A stretch of 64,000 nt of DNA from Piscinibacter defluvii (GTDB taxonomy: Bacteria; Pseudomonadota; Gammaproteobacteria; Burkholderiales; Burkholderiaceae_C), in the NCBI RefSeq assembly GCF_004011805.1, contig NZ_RCHJ01000017.1:1-64000 (forward strand). The letters are read 5' to 3'. The notes below the pieces were generated by a model. It had not been told where the DNA came from, did no database searches, and saw nothing but the letters and a program-made list of their open reading frames with translations. The position numbers were made by a program, and so were the translations under genes. How positions within the stretch are numbered: the first letter of the stretch is position 1; each line of letters starts with the position of its first letter. Positions 47,272 through 56,682 of the stretch are shown piece after piece.

Positions 47272-50200
47272 TCAGCGCAGGCGGATGGCCTCCGCCTCGC
47301 GGTCGGCGTTGCGCCGGTACATCAGGAGCAGGCCGAGCTCGCTGCTCTTGGACGCATCCACCATGGCGCTGCTCACCGGCAGCGACGCGGCGCGGAACGC
47401 GCCGACCTCGCCGAACGGATCACCCGCCAGCGAGAAGCGCGGCGCGCCCGGGGTGAAGCGCATGTTCTCGATCGCGTCGGTGTTCAGGCCGCTGAAGTAG
47501 TTGTCGAACACGTACACGCCGAACGAGAGCGTTCCGCCGGCCGGCAGGTCGATGCCGCCGGAGCCGACGTTCAGCGGGACCGTGAAGATCACGCTGCCCG
47601 AGTTCAGGTCGGCATCGGTGAAGAAGAACGCATCGGCCGGGCCGTCGTTCGAGCCGTCCGGCTTCAGCTTCTGCACCCAGGCGACGTTCTGGCCGCTGGA
47701 CGCGAAGGCACCGAGTTCCGCGTTGTAGACCACGTACTCGGGCACACCGTCGCCGTTCGTGTCGACCGGGATGTCGAACTCCGCCGGGTAGTTCGGATGG
47801 GCGCGCCGGCCGTTGGTGCTGATCGCGAACTCGACGAGGTCGAACGGCAGGCCGGTCAGGTCGGCAGCCAGGTGCCGCACGCCGACCGAGCGCAGGTCGA
47901 TCACCGCCTGATTCGACCCGGCACCCGGGATCTCGCTGCGCGGGATGCGCGGGCTCACGCCGGTGAGCGAGAACGCGTCGTACTCGCCGGCGTTGAAGGC
48001 CCAGTTGCGCAGCTTCAGCGAGGTGCCCTTGCGGCCCGACTCGACATCGGCCGACAGGTTGCCCGCCTTGCGCGGCAGCACGTGCCAGGGCACGGTGATC
48101 TTCTCGCTGCCGCTGGTCAGCGTCAGGTAGCCGTCGAACTCGTGCTCGTTCAGCAGCGCGCCGTCGCCGCCGCTGCCGCCGCCATCCAGCGCCCAGTCGG
48201 GCAGCTTGGTCGGATCGATCAGCAGCCGGACCTCGAGATCCTCGCGGTCGCGCGGGCCGACGCTGACGTACGGCCGCACCAGCACCTTGATGGCGCCGCT
48301 GGCCTGGTCGTTGGCGTAGCGGAAGCTCGGCGTGACCTTGAAGGTGCGCGCGTGGCGCGAGAAGTTCTCCAGCCGCAGCGTCTGCTCGACGATCATCGGC
48401 GCCGCAACCTCCTGCGCCCCGAACGATAGGCTGGCGGAGCGGGTCTCGCGGTTCCAGGCGATGACGGTCTGGTTCAGCGCACGGTCCACGCGCAACTCGC
48501 CGGCACCGATGCGGGTGATCGGCGCCAAGCCACCGGGCAGCAGGGCCGGGTTGGTGTAGACCACCGTCTCGGCCGTGTTCATCAGCATCGCCTTGAGTTG
48601 CTCGGGCGAGCGGGTCGGGTGCGCCTGGCGCAGCAGCGCCACCGCGCCGGCGACCATCGGCGCCGCCCCGGAGGTGCCGCCGAAGGCGGTCTCGCCGGTG
48701 CCGGTGCCGACCTCGGCCGACAGCGACGCGCCGGGCGCGCCGATCTCCGGCTTGATGGTCTGCCAGCTGTACGAGGGCCCGCGCGACGAGGTCGAGGCCA
48801 TGCTGCCGATCAGCGGCACCGCCGAGGCGGGCGAGAACGACACGTTGACCGGCGCCGCCAGGTTGCCCTTGATGTCGTTGGACAGCGACTGCTGGATCAC
48901 CAGGGTCGGCACGAAGTTGTCGCCGCCGCCGAACGAGAACGACACCGCGTCGCCGCCGGCCACCAGGCCGATCAGCACGCCGGTGGCGCCGGCGTCCGCA
49001 GCCACGTCGACCTTCAGGCTCACCGCACAGGCACCGCGGTCGATCAGCGCGATCTTGCCGGCCGGGCTGGCGAGCAGCGCATCACCCGGGCAGCCGCGGC
49101 CGATGTAGACCACGTCGCCGGTCACGCCGCCACCCACCGGGGCCCATTCGACCGTCGCGGTATTGGCGTACACACCGGCAATGGCCTCGGGCGAGTTCAC
49201 CACCAGCGGGATCGCCACCGCACTCGGCACCTGGGTCTGCGCGACGCTGATCACGCCGGGCGTCGTGCCGGGCGAGCCGGTGATGTAGGGCCGGTCGCCG
49301 CTGTTGCCGGCGGAGGTGACCACCGCGACCCCCAGCTTCACGGCGTTGGCGGAGGCCAGGCTCAGGTCGTCCTCGACCTGCCCGTACGACTGGCCGAGCG
49401 ACATGTTGATCACGTCGACCGCGTCGTCGGTCTCGCCGTCGCCGTTCGGGTCGAGCGCGAAGTCCATGCCCTGCAGCAGCGCGACGCCACTGCACGAGGT
49501 GGCCACCGCGCTGCAGACCTTCACCGCCACCAGCTTCGCGCCCGGCGCCACGCCCTTGTGCGCGCCGTCCGTGCTCTGGCCGGCGATGATGTCCGACACG
49601 TGCGTGCCGTGGCCCTCGAAGTCGATCGGGTCCTCGTCGGGCGCTTCCGGCGCGTTCGGCCAGGATTCGCCGACGAAGTCGTAGCCGTCCACCACCTTGG
49701 CGGTCGGGAACAGCCCGTCGCGGGTGGTGTTCTTCGGATCGCCAGTGCCGCCGCCGTAGGCCGCCTCGTAGGCCGCCTGCGTGCCCGCGCCGCCGAGGTT
49801 GCGGTGCGTGTAGTCGATGCCCGAGTCGAGCACCGCCACGGTGACGCCGCTGCCGTCGTAGCCGGCGGTCTGCACCTTGCTCGCGCCCACGTAGGGCACG
49901 GTCTCGGACAGGTCGAGCTGGTAGTTCACGACCGGTCGCACCTTGGAGACGCCGGGCAGCGCAGCGATGTTCTTCAGCTGCGCGGCGTCGACCCGCACCG
50001 CGATGGCGTTGTGCGCCACCTGCACCCGTGCGAGCTCCTTGGCGCCGAGCGACTGCAGCTGCGCGGCGAGGCCGGCCTGGGTGTCGCGCACGCGCTGGCG
50101 ATGCGCCGACACGCCGCTGCGCAGCGCGCTGGCCGCCTGGGCGCTCTTGCGGTCGGTGAGGCCGGCCGCCTCGGCGAGCTGCGCCCGCTGCGCGGCCACC

Positions 50201-50433
50201 GAGTTCTGGTCCAGCGAGACCCAGACATTGACGCTGCCGCGCGCACTGCGCAGCCGGGCGTCGACCCGATCCGACACCACCTTGTCCGGCAGTGCCAGGC
50301 GCGTCATGCGCGCCGACGACGTGGGCGTGGCCCGGTTGGCGCCGTCACCGGCGTCGCCGGTCGAACCGCCGCCGCAGGCGACAAGCAGCCAAGCTGCCGC
50401 GCCCACCGCCAGCGGTGTGAAGAGTCTTCTCAC
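47272..50433 (-). CDS. S8 (subtilisin-family) protease, probable lipoprotein
   Basis: A 1053-residue secreted serine protease. The lipobox WLLVAC (Cys20) suggests lipid anchoring. An I9-like prodomain (residues about 60-180) precedes the catalytic domain, with Asp203 in AVLDSGID, His275 in GHGTHV and Ser in GGTSGAAPMVAG (near 600). A PA-domain insertion lies between His and Ser (GCPGDALLASPAGKIALIDRG). The C-terminus is beta-rich and lacks an autotransporter barrel. The large insertion and length resemble Vpr/PrtP-type enzymes. It degrades protein outside the cell or at its surface. Confidence 0.88.
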   Translation of the reverse strand: MRRLFTPLAVGAAAWLLVACGGGSTGDAGDGANRATPTSSARMTRLALPDKVVSDRVDARLRSARGSVNVWVSLDQNSVAAQRAQLAEAAGLTDRKSAQAASALRSGVSAHRQRVRDTQAGLAAQLQSLGAKELARVQVAHNAIAVRVDAAQLKNIAALPGVSKVRPVVNYQLDLSETVPYVGASKVQTAGYDGSGVTVAVLDSGIDYTHRNLGGAGTQAAYEAAYGGGTGDPKNTTRDGLFPTAKVVDGYDFVGESWPNAPEAPDEDPIDFEGHGTHVSDIIAGQSTDGAHKGVAPGAKLVAVKVCSAVATSCSGVALLQGMDFALDPNGDGETDDAVDVINMSLGQSYGQVEDDLSLASANAVKLGVAVVTSAGNSGDRPYITGSPGTTPGVISVAQTQVPSAVAIPLVVNSPEAIAGVYANTATVEWAPVGGGVTGDVVYIGRGCPGDALLASPAGKIALIDRGACAVSLKVDVAADAGATGVLIGLVAGGDAVSFSFGGGDNFVPTLVIQQSLSNDIKGNLAAPVNVSFSPASAVPLIGSMASTSSRGPSYSWQTIKPEIGAPGASLSAEVGTGTGETAFGGTSGAAPMVAGAVALLRQAHPTRSPEQLKAMLMNTAETVVYTNPALLPGGLAPITRIGAGELRVDRALNQTVIAWNRETRSASLSFGAQEVAAPMIVEQTLRLENFSRHARTFKVTPSFRYANDQASGAIKVLVRPYVSVGPRDREDLEVRLLIDPTKLPDWALDGGGSGGDGALLNEHEFDGYLTLTSGSEKITVPWHVLPRKAGNLSADVESGRKGTSLKLRNWAFNAGEYDAFSLTGVSPRIPRSEIPGAGSNQAVIDLRSVGVRHLAADLTGLPFDLVEFAISTNGRRAHPNYPAEFDIPVDTNGDGVPEYVVYNAELGAFASSGQNVAWVQKLKPDGSNDGPADAFFFTDADLNSGSVIFTVPLNVGSGGIDLPAGGTLSFGVYVFDNYFSGLNTDAIENMRFTPGAPRFSLAGDPFGEVGAFRAASLPVSSAMVDASKSSELGLLLMYRRNADREAEAIRLR

Positions 50434-50535
50434 GTGGACCTCCGTTGACTTATTGAGGGCAGCACCGATGAGTGCTGGCCGGCCAGCGGCGGGCGCGCGG
50501 AGCGTTCATCCCGGCGGCTTCATCCGCGACCGACC

Positions 50536-50551
50536 CGTGATCTTGATCACG
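50536..50551. promoter_or_regulatory. CRP/FNR-type dyad upstream of the protease gene
   Basis: CGTGATC-TT-GATCACG fits the GTGA-N6-TCAC spacing of CRP/FNR-family sites, about 105 bases before the protease start. A TTGACG at 50566-50571 (minus strand) could be a -35 beside it, in which case the site would overlap the -10 and repress. Confidence 0.55.
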
Positions 50552-50679
50552 CCATGTGTCGAGCGTCAACGGGGTTGTGACCTAGGCCAGTCGCAGCGCC
50601 CGCGCCCTAGGGGTGCGATCCCGCGCGTTGGGCGCGTTTGCTGCACGGCGGGGCCGGCACGCACCGTGGCGAGGCAGTT

Positions 50680-51993
50680 TCAGAGGGCCTGTTCGAATTG
50701 CCCGATCGCCTCGACGAGCAAGGTCAGTGCTGCGCGCTCCGTGGCGCTCAGGTGCGGGTTCCAGCAGTCCATGAGCAGCACGATGCGGGTCGCGTCGCTG
50801 CGGTTGCTGGCCTCGTGCAGGTAGGTGTCGTCGAACAGCAGCAGTTCGCCCTCGCGCCAGCGATGCGCGCCGATGTCCACCAGCCGGAGCTCGCAGTCCG
50901 GCGGCACCCGCAGCGGCAGGTGCATCACGAGGCGGATGTTGCTCACGCCGTGGTGCGGCATGATCGTCGTGTTCGGTGCCAGGTACGAGAAGCAGATCTC
51001 CGGCGCCTGGCCCGGCATGCGGAACAGGTCGAGCGACTCGAGCACCGCGCTGGTGACGGGGCAGCGGCGGTGGTTGTCGTCGAAGCGCTGGCCGCGGCGG
51101 AAGAAGAAGAAGGCGTCCCAGGCCGGCTTCTCCGACAGGCCGCCCAGGTATTCACCCATGCGCTCGCCGGGGTCGAAGTCGATGAAGCTCGGGATCGGCT
51201 CCCTGCTCTCGTGCAGCTCCAGGGCCTCGCGCCGGATGTCCGGGAACGCGTCGCGCAGGCGGGCTGCCCAGGGCACCAGGTACGGGTCGAGGAACGGCGT
51301 GTCCGGCAGGCCGGGGACCCACAGGAACTTGGGGCGCTGGCGCGGGTGCGGCGGCATCCCGGGCGGATCCTCGGTCATCACCCGCACGGCCTCGTCGATG
51401 CGTGCCAGCGCCGCGGCGCCGAACTCCGCGCGCAGCTGCGCCTGGGCCTGGTGCAGGAACTCCCGCCGGTGAAGGCGCGCCGACTCGGCCGCGCGCAGGC
51501 CGAGCTCGCGCATCGGGGCTGGCAGCGAAGGATCGGCCAGCCACTCGCGGAACCCGGCATCGCGGGCCGTGCCCTGGTGCCAGGCCCGGGCACAGCCGGC
51601 CTCGTCGCCCCGCAGGCGGCGCAGTTCGCCGAGCAGCAGCCAGGCGAAGCCCGTGTCCGGGTCGGCGCGCGGCGCCCTCGCCAGGCTGGTCTGCAGCACG
51701 GCCTGGGCCGGGCCCAGTTCGCCGGCCGCCCAGAGCATCCGCACCAGCTTGAGGGCCAGCCCCACCTGTGCCGGTGCGGCGGCATGGGCGCGCCCGAGCA
51801 GGGGCAGGGCGCGCTCCGGTTCGCCGCGTGCGGCCGCCAGGTCCGCCAGCAGCACCAGCACCGCCGGGTCGTCCGGGCGCATCTGCATGGCCCGCAGGCA
51901 CAGCGACTCGGCCTGCAGAGACTGCCCGTCGGCCACCAGCGCGCGGGCGCGGTCCAGCAGGTCGTCGATGGGGGGCGGTTCGGTGCCGGTCAT
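50680..51993 (-). CDS. TPR/aspartyl-asparaginyl beta-hydroxylase-family protein
   Basis: A 437-residue protein. The N-terminal 180 residues are TPR-like helical repeats (QSLQAESLCLRAMQMRPDDPAVLVLLADL). The C-terminal half is an iron- and 2-oxoglutarate-dependent beta-hydroxylase domain: IMPHHGVSNIRLVMHLPL, with metal His and a binding Arg, and GELLLFDDTYLHEASNRSDATRIVL, with the second metal His. It has no signal peptide. Such proteins hydroxylate Asp or Asn in a peptide or protein. It lies between the protease and the TonB receptor, diverging from the latter. Confidence 0.85.
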   Translation of the reverse strand: MTGTEPPPIDDLLDRARALVADGQSLQAESLCLRAMQMRPDDPAVLVLLADLAAARGEPERALPLLGRAHAAAPAQVGLALKLVRMLWAAGELGPAQAVLQTSLARAPRADPDTGFAWLLLGELRRLRGDEAGCARAWHQGTARDAGFREWLADPSLPAPMRELGLRAAESARLHRREFLHQAQAQLRAEFGAAALARIDEAVRVMTEDPPGMPPHPRQRPKFLWVPGLPDTPFLDPYLVPWAARLRDAFPDIRREALELHESREPIPSFIDFDPGERMGEYLGGLSEKPAWDAFFFFRRGQRFDDNHRRCPVTSAVLESLDLFRMPGQAPEICFSYLAPNTTIMPHHGVSNIRLVMHLPLRVPPDCELRLVDIGAHRWREGELLLFDDTYLHEASNRSDATRIVLLMDCWNPHLSATERAALTLLVEAIGQFEQAL

Positions 51994-52026
51994 TCTGGAG
52001 GGTGCGCTGGGAGGGATTAGAGAACC

Positions 52027-52106
52027 TGGCCTAGGCCATTCGGCCCTCGCGTGGCGATCGCGCCACGCAGGGTTAGCCGCAGGATTAGCTACGGCACGTT
52101 ACGTGC
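52027..52106. promoter_or_regulatory. cluster of palindromes in the divergent hydroxylase/receptor promoter region
   Basis: Three perfect dyads occur in 80 bases: TGGCCTAGGCCA (52027-52038), GTGGCG-ATCG-CGCCAC (52051-52066) and GCACGT-T-ACGTGC (52094-52106). The first shares CCTAGGCCA with the protease promoter region (50581-50589). These are candidate regulator sites. Confidence 0.5.
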
Positions 52107-52206
52107 ATATTACCGGCCACGTCATCGAGACAGGGTCGGGCTCACCTACCCGCCGTGCCCGGGCCGAGTCGATGTGACCGTTTTTTCAACTCTCCGAGGA
52201 GGACGA

Positions 52207-54993
52207 ATGTTCAAGCGCACGAAAGTCAGCGCAGCCGCCGTCCTGGCCCTATCCGGGCTGGGCATCGGTCTCGGCCAGGCGCAGGCCCAGGTACAGTTGG
52301 ACCGCGTAGAAATCACCGGCTCGTCCATCAAGCGCATCGACGCTGAAGGCGCTCTGCCGGTGCAGGTGTTCAAGCGGGAAGACATCGAACGCACCGGCGC
52401 CACCAACACGGTGGACCTGCTGCAGCGTCTGCCCGGCATCCAGGGCGGTACGTCCGAGGGCACCAGCGTCGGCGGCGGCGGAGCGGGCTTTGCCGGCGTC
52501 TCGATCCACAACGTCGGCGAGACGCGCACGCTCGTGCTGCTCAACGGACGGCGCCTCACGCAGTATGGCGGCCAGTCGCTCACCGGTTCGGCCGCGGCAG
52601 TCGACCTGAACACCATCCCGATCGCGGCCATCGACCGTGTCGAGATCCTGACCGACGGTGCGTCGGCCCTGTACGGCTCCGATGCGGTGGCCGGCGTGGT
52701 GAACTTCATCACCAAGAAGAACAGCCAGGAAGGCGATCTGACGGTCGGTGCGTCGATCCCGCAGGATGGCGGCGCGCAGGAATACCGTGTCAGCCTGACC
52801 AAGGGCTTCGGCGACGTCGACAAGGACGGCTTCAACTTCCTGATCTCCGCCAGCGCCGACAAGCGCACCAAGCTCGACGGCGTCGACCGCGACTTCTCGA
52901 AGTCCGGCGTGATCAATTTCCACCACAACGGCAACCGCTACCAGGCCTTCCTGGGCTCGCCGCGTGCCGTGCCGGCCAACGTGGCCGACAACGCCGGCGA
53001 CCTGATCAACCCGTATTTCGAGGCGAACGGGTCGTGCGCGCCGGGCAACGTTGCGGTGGTCGCGAACGGCAAGACCGCGTGTTACTTCGACTTCGTGCGG
53101 CAGCTCGAGATCTACCCGGAGCGCGAGCGGCAGAACCTGATGCTCACCGGCGCGGTCAAGCTTGGCAACCACAAGCTGCATGCCGACCTCGTCTACTCGA
53201 AGACCAAGAACGTCGGCCGCATTGCGCCGCTGGCCGCCGACATCCTGATCGAGGAAGGCACGGCGCTGCACACCCAGTACCTGGTGCCGCTGGGCATCAC
53301 CGGCGACGCGTTCGCCAACTGGCGCGGCGCGGACCTCGGCAAGCGCACCGACATCAACAAGTCGACCTTTGCCAGCGCGGTGGTGGGCCTCGAGGGCACG
53401 CTCGCCGGCTGGGACTACAAGACCGGGGTCTTCTACTCGGAGAACAAGTACAAGAACGACATCGCGGGCTACCCGGGCGGCCTTGCGCTGCGGCGGGAGC
53501 TGAACCGCGGCGTGGTCGATCCGTTCGTGCAGCCCGGCCAGCAGACGCAGGCCGGCCTGGACGCGCTGAACGCGATCAAGTTCTCGGGCTACTGGGACGG
53601 CGGCGACGCCAAGCTGAGCGGCGTGGACCTGAGCGTCTCGAAGGAGATCTTCAACTTGCCCGGCGGCGCAGCCGGGTTCGGTGCCGGCGTGCAGGCCTAC
53701 AACGAGAAGTTCGCCGGCAAGCCGAGCCTGTTCGCGCAGGGCAAGCTGGCCGATCCGGTGACCGGGCGCGAGTGCGATCCGGCGGCGGTCTTCCCGTCAC
53801 CTGACGCCTGCGACCAGCGTGCCGGCGACGAGGCCGCCATCGTGCCCTACGGCGCGGACCGCAACGTGGTCGGCGTGTTCGCCGAGATGGTGCTGCCGGT
53901 GACCAAGACGCTCGAGCTGACGGCCGGCGTCCGCTACGACGACTACGAGAAGGTCGGCAACACCACCAACGGCAAGCTGAGCTTCCGCTGGAATGCGGCC
54001 CAGGGGCTGCTGCTGCGCGGTTCGCTGGGTACCGGCTTCAAGGCACCGACCGTGCCGCAGCTGAACGCCTCGCCGCAGCCCTTCGGCGTGACCTCCGCAC
54101 CGTACAGCTGCACGACCAACCCCGACCTGGCGACGGTGGCGGCCCAGCTCGGCGTGCAATGCCGGCCGGGCAACGTGCAGTACGACGTGATCGCCGGCGG
54201 CAATGCGAGCCTGCAGCCGGAGAAGTCCGAGCAGGGCACGCTGGGCATTCGCTTCGAGCCGTCGACCAACCTGTCGTTCGGCGCCGACCTGTGGCACGTG
54301 CAGGTCGAAGACGCAATCGGCCAGATCGCCGAGGAAGAGGCCTTCGCGAAGCCGCTGGTCTACAACACCTGGACCTCCAAGCGCGACAACTCGACCGGCA
54401 TCACCTTCCTCGCCCTCAACCAGGGCAACGTGAACCTCGGCAAGGAGTTCTTCACCGGCATCGACTTCGACATCGTCGGTCGCACGGCCACCCCGCTCGG
54501 CCGACTGACCACCCAGCTGCTGGCGACTTACATGATCCGCGAGGACCGCCAGCTGATCCCCGACGGCGAGTACTTCAGCGCGATCGGCAACAACAGCCCG
54601 TCGCTCGGCTTCGTGAGCTTCCGCTGGCAAGGCCGCCTGTCCGCGCTGCTCGAGACCGGCAACTGGAAGCACAGCGCCGCGGTGAACTTCAAGTCGGGCT
54701 ACAAGGACGCGGAGCTCGATGTCGAACTGCTCGGCCCGGGCGATACGCTGACCGGACAGTTCGCGACGGTGCAGCGCAATATCGGCCGCTACTTCACCTT
54801 CGACTGGCAGTCGCAGTGGAACATCAACAAGTGGCTGTCCGTCACGGGTGGCATCCTGAACGTGTTCGACCGCGATCCGCCGCTGTCGCTCAGCACCAGC
54901 GGCCTGAACAAGGGCCAGATGTTCGGCTACGACGATCGCTACTACGATCCGCGCGGCCGCACGTTCTACGCGAACGTCTCGCTCAAGTTCTGA
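52207..54993 (+). CDS. TonB-dependent outer-membrane receptor
   Basis: A 928-residue receptor. A signal peptide (residues 1-27) leads to a short TonB-contact region (LDRVEITGSSIKR), a plug domain (PVQVFKREDIERTGATNTVDLLQ...VEILTDGASALYGSDAVAGVVN) and a 22-strand barrel ending in Phe (YANVSLKF). The plug motif DGASALYGSDA is typical of large receptors for peptides, sugars or siderophores. The ATG at 52207 follows GAGGAGG; upstream codons are noncoding. It is followed after about 100 bases by its likely private TonB-ExbBD complex. Confidence 0.92.
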   Translation: MFKRTKVSAAAVLALSGLGIGLGQAQAQVQLDRVEITGSSIKRIDAEGALPVQVFKREDIERTGATNTVDLLQRLPGIQGGTSEGTSVGGGGAGFAGVSIHNVGETRTLVLLNGRRLTQYGGQSLTGSAAAVDLNTIPIAAIDRVEILTDGASALYGSDAVAGVVNFITKKNSQEGDLTVGASIPQDGGAQEYRVSLTKGFGDVDKDGFNFLISASADKRTKLDGVDRDFSKSGVINFHHNGNRYQAFLGSPRAVPANVADNAGDLINPYFEANGSCAPGNVAVVANGKTACYFDFVRQLEIYPERERQNLMLTGAVKLGNHKLHADLVYSKTKNVGRIAPLAADILIEEGTALHTQYLVPLGITGDAFANWRGADLGKRTDINKSTFASAVVGLEGTLAGWDYKTGVFYSENKYKNDIAGYPGGLALRRELNRGVVDPFVQPGQQTQAGLDALNAIKFSGYWDGGDAKLSGVDLSVSKEIFNLPGGAAGFGAGVQAYNEKFAGKPSLFAQGKLADPVTGRECDPAAVFPSPDACDQRAGDEAAIVPYGADRNVVGVFAEMVLPVTKTLELTAGVRYDDYEKVGNTTNGKLSFRWNAAQGLLLRGSLGTGFKAPTVPQLNASPQPFGVTSAPYSCTTNPDLATVAAQLGVQCRPGNVQYDVIAGGNASLQPEKSEQGTLGIRFEPSTNLSFGADLWHVQVEDAIGQIAEEEAFAKPLVYNTWTSKRDNSTGITFLALNQGNVNLGKEFFTGIDFDIVGRTATPLGRLTTQLLATYMIREDRQLIPDGEYFSAIGNNSPSLGFVSFRWQGRLSALLETGNWKHSAAVNFKSGYKDAELDVELLGPGDTLTGQFATVQRNIGRYFTFDWQSQWNINKWLSVTGGILNVFDRDPPLSLSTSGLNKGQMFGYDDRYYDPRGRTFYANVSLKF

Positions 54994-55026
54994 CACGGCG
55001 TTAACAAGGGGAACTGACCCCAACGT

Positions 55027-55060
55027 GCCCGCTGGCCACGAGCCGGCGGGCATTTTTGTT
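55027..55060 (+). terminator. intrinsic terminator after the receptor gene
   Basis: GCCCGCTGGC and GCCGGCGGGC pair (one G-T) around CACGA, followed by ATTTTTGTT. The tonB gene starts 36 bases later, so tonB must read through or have its own promoter. Confidence 0.8.
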
Positions 55061-55095
55061 AACCTTGCCCGCTTCCGAACTGGAGATCCCAGGCC

Positions 55096-55761
55096 ATGAA
55101 TTTCGCCAAGCAGCAGCGGGACCCGAGGCGACACCTCGTCGGCTTCTCTGCTGTCGTCCTGTTTCACGGCTTCGTCGTCTACGCGCTCGTCACCGGGCTC
55201 GCGAAGAAGGTCGTCGAGGTGGTGCGTGCACCAATCGAGACCAAAGTCATCGAGGAGGTCAAGAAGCCGCCTCCGCCACCGGAGACGGTGGTGCCCCCGC
55301 CGCCCCGGCTGGAGGCCCCGCCGCCGCCCTTCATCCCGCCACCCGAGGTGCAGATCGCCACGCCGCCCCCGCCGGCACCGGCGATCACCGCGGTGACGCC
55401 CACGCCGCCGCCGGCGCCTGTGGTCATCGCGCCGGCTCCGCCGCCGGCCGCCCCGGCGCCGCCCGCGCCGCCGGCCCCCGCGCCGGCGGTGGTGTCGGCG
55501 GCGGTCGTCTGCTCGAACTACACCACCGTGATGGGCGACGCGAGCTTCCCGCGCGACGCCGCCCGTGCCGGCCTGGAGAAGGGCGAGGCGATGATCCAGT
55601 TCACCCTGTCGGCTGCCGGGGAGGTGAAGGACATCAAGGTCCTGAGCCAGTCGCACCCGGCATTCGGCCGCAACAGTGCCCGCATCGTGGGTGAATACAA
55701 GTGCCAGGGCCAGGGCCACGACGTCGTGGTCAAGGTGCCCTTCAGCTACAAGCTCCAGTGA
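55096..55761 (+). CDS. tonB: energy transducer TonB
   Basis: A 221-residue protein with one N-terminal membrane helix (LVGFSAVVLFHGFVVYALVTG, residues about 17-37), with a His in the helix as in TonB. A long Pro-rich spacer (about 55-135) spans the periplasm. The C-terminal domain is short (GEAMIQFTLSAAGEVKDIKV... onward) and lacks the usual YP pair. It transmits the proton-motive force from ExbB/ExbD to the outer-membrane receptor next to it. Confidence 0.88.
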   Translation: MNFAKQQRDPRRHLVGFSAVVLFHGFVVYALVTGLAKKVVEVVRAPIETKVIEEVKKPPPPPETVVPPPPRLEAPPPPFIPPPEVQIATPPPPAPAITAVTPTPPPAPVVIAPAPPPAAPAPPAPPAPAPAVVSAAVVCSNYTTVMGDASFPRDAARAGLEKGEAMIQFTLSAAGEVKDIKVLSQSHPAFGRNSARIVGEYKCQGQGHDVVVKVPFSYKLQ

Positions 55762-55826
55762 GACCGGTCTCGTACCCCAGACCGTACCTCGCCACTTCAT
55801 TTCTGATCACGCAGAAAGTCAGCAAC

Positions 55827-56660
55827 ATGTTCCTGCGCAAATCCATCACCGCCCTCGTCCTCACGCTGGCCGCCGCGCTGGCGCCGCAGTTCGCCGCCGC
55901 GCAGGCGGCCGACGCAGCCTCCGCCGCACCCGCGGCCGCGCCCGCCGAACCGGCACCTGCACCGATGCCGCCCGTGGCCACCACGGCCAAGGAGACCGTC
56001 GACAACCCGTACGGCCTGCAAGCGCTGTGGGCGCAGGGCGATTTCGTCGCCAAGGGCACGCTGGTGATCCTGGTCCTGATGAGCATGGGCAGCTGGTACA
56101 TCCTCGTCACCAAGCTGTACGAGAGCCTGAAGATCAGCGGCGAGGCCAAGGCCGCGCGCGCCAGCTTCTTCAAGGCGGCCAGCCTGCAGGAGGGCGCCAA
56201 GAAGCTGAAGGAGGGCAGCGCGTTCCGCTTCATCGCCGAGACCGGCATCGACGCGGGCGAGCACCACGAGGGCGAGCTGACCGAGAACATCGACCGCAAC
56301 ACCTGGGTGACGATGAGCGTGCAGCGCTCGGTCGACGAGGTGCAGTCGCGCCTGCAGGACGGCCTGGCGTTCCTCGCGACGGTCGGCTCGACCGCGCCGT
56401 TCATCGGCCTGTTCGGTACCGTCTGGGGCATCTACCACGCGCTGACCGCGATCGGCATCGCCGGCCAGGCCTCGATCGACAAGGTGGCCGGCCCGGTGGG
56501 CGAGGCGCTGATCATGACGGCCATCGGCCTGGCGGTCGCCGTGCCGGCGGTGCTCGGCTACAACTGGCTGGTGCGCCGCAACAAGGTGACGCTGGACGCG
56601 GTGCGCGGCTTCGCCGCCGACCTGCACGGCGTGCTGATGGGCGCCAAGGCGACGCGCTGA
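55827..56660 (+). CDS. exbB: ExbB/MotA/TolQ proton-channel protein
   Basis: A 277-residue protein with a signal-peptide-like N-terminus followed by an Ala/Pro-rich stretch (residues about 25-60), then three membrane helices. The ExbB core motifs are VGSTAPFIGLFGTVWGI and GPVGEALIMTAIGLAVAVPAVLGYNW. The N-terminal extension is found in Xanthomonas- and Burkholderiales-type ExbB. The ATG at 55827 has a weak site (CAGAAAGTC). It powers TonB together with the two ExbD proteins. Confidence 0.9.
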   Translation: MFLRKSITALVLTLAAALAPQFAAAQAADAASAAPAAAPAEPAPAPMPPVATTAKETVDNPYGLQALWAQGDFVAKGTLVILVLMSMGSWYILVTKLYESLKISGEAKAARASFFKAASLQEGAKKLKEGSAFRFIAETGIDAGEHHEGELTENIDRNTWVTMSVQRSVDEVQSRLQDGLAFLATVGSTAPFIGLFGTVWGIYHALTAIGIAGQASIDKVAGPVGEALIMTAIGLAVAVPAVLGYNWLVRRNKVTLDAVRGFAADLHGVLMGAKATR

Positions 56661-56682
56661 AGCACCACCGAGGAGTGCCGAC

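Noticed and set aside
48598-50448. 616-codon plus-strand frame opposite the S8 protease
   Set aside because: Catalytic Asp, His and Ser motifs are on the minus strand; the antisense frame is Arg/His/Gly repeats only.
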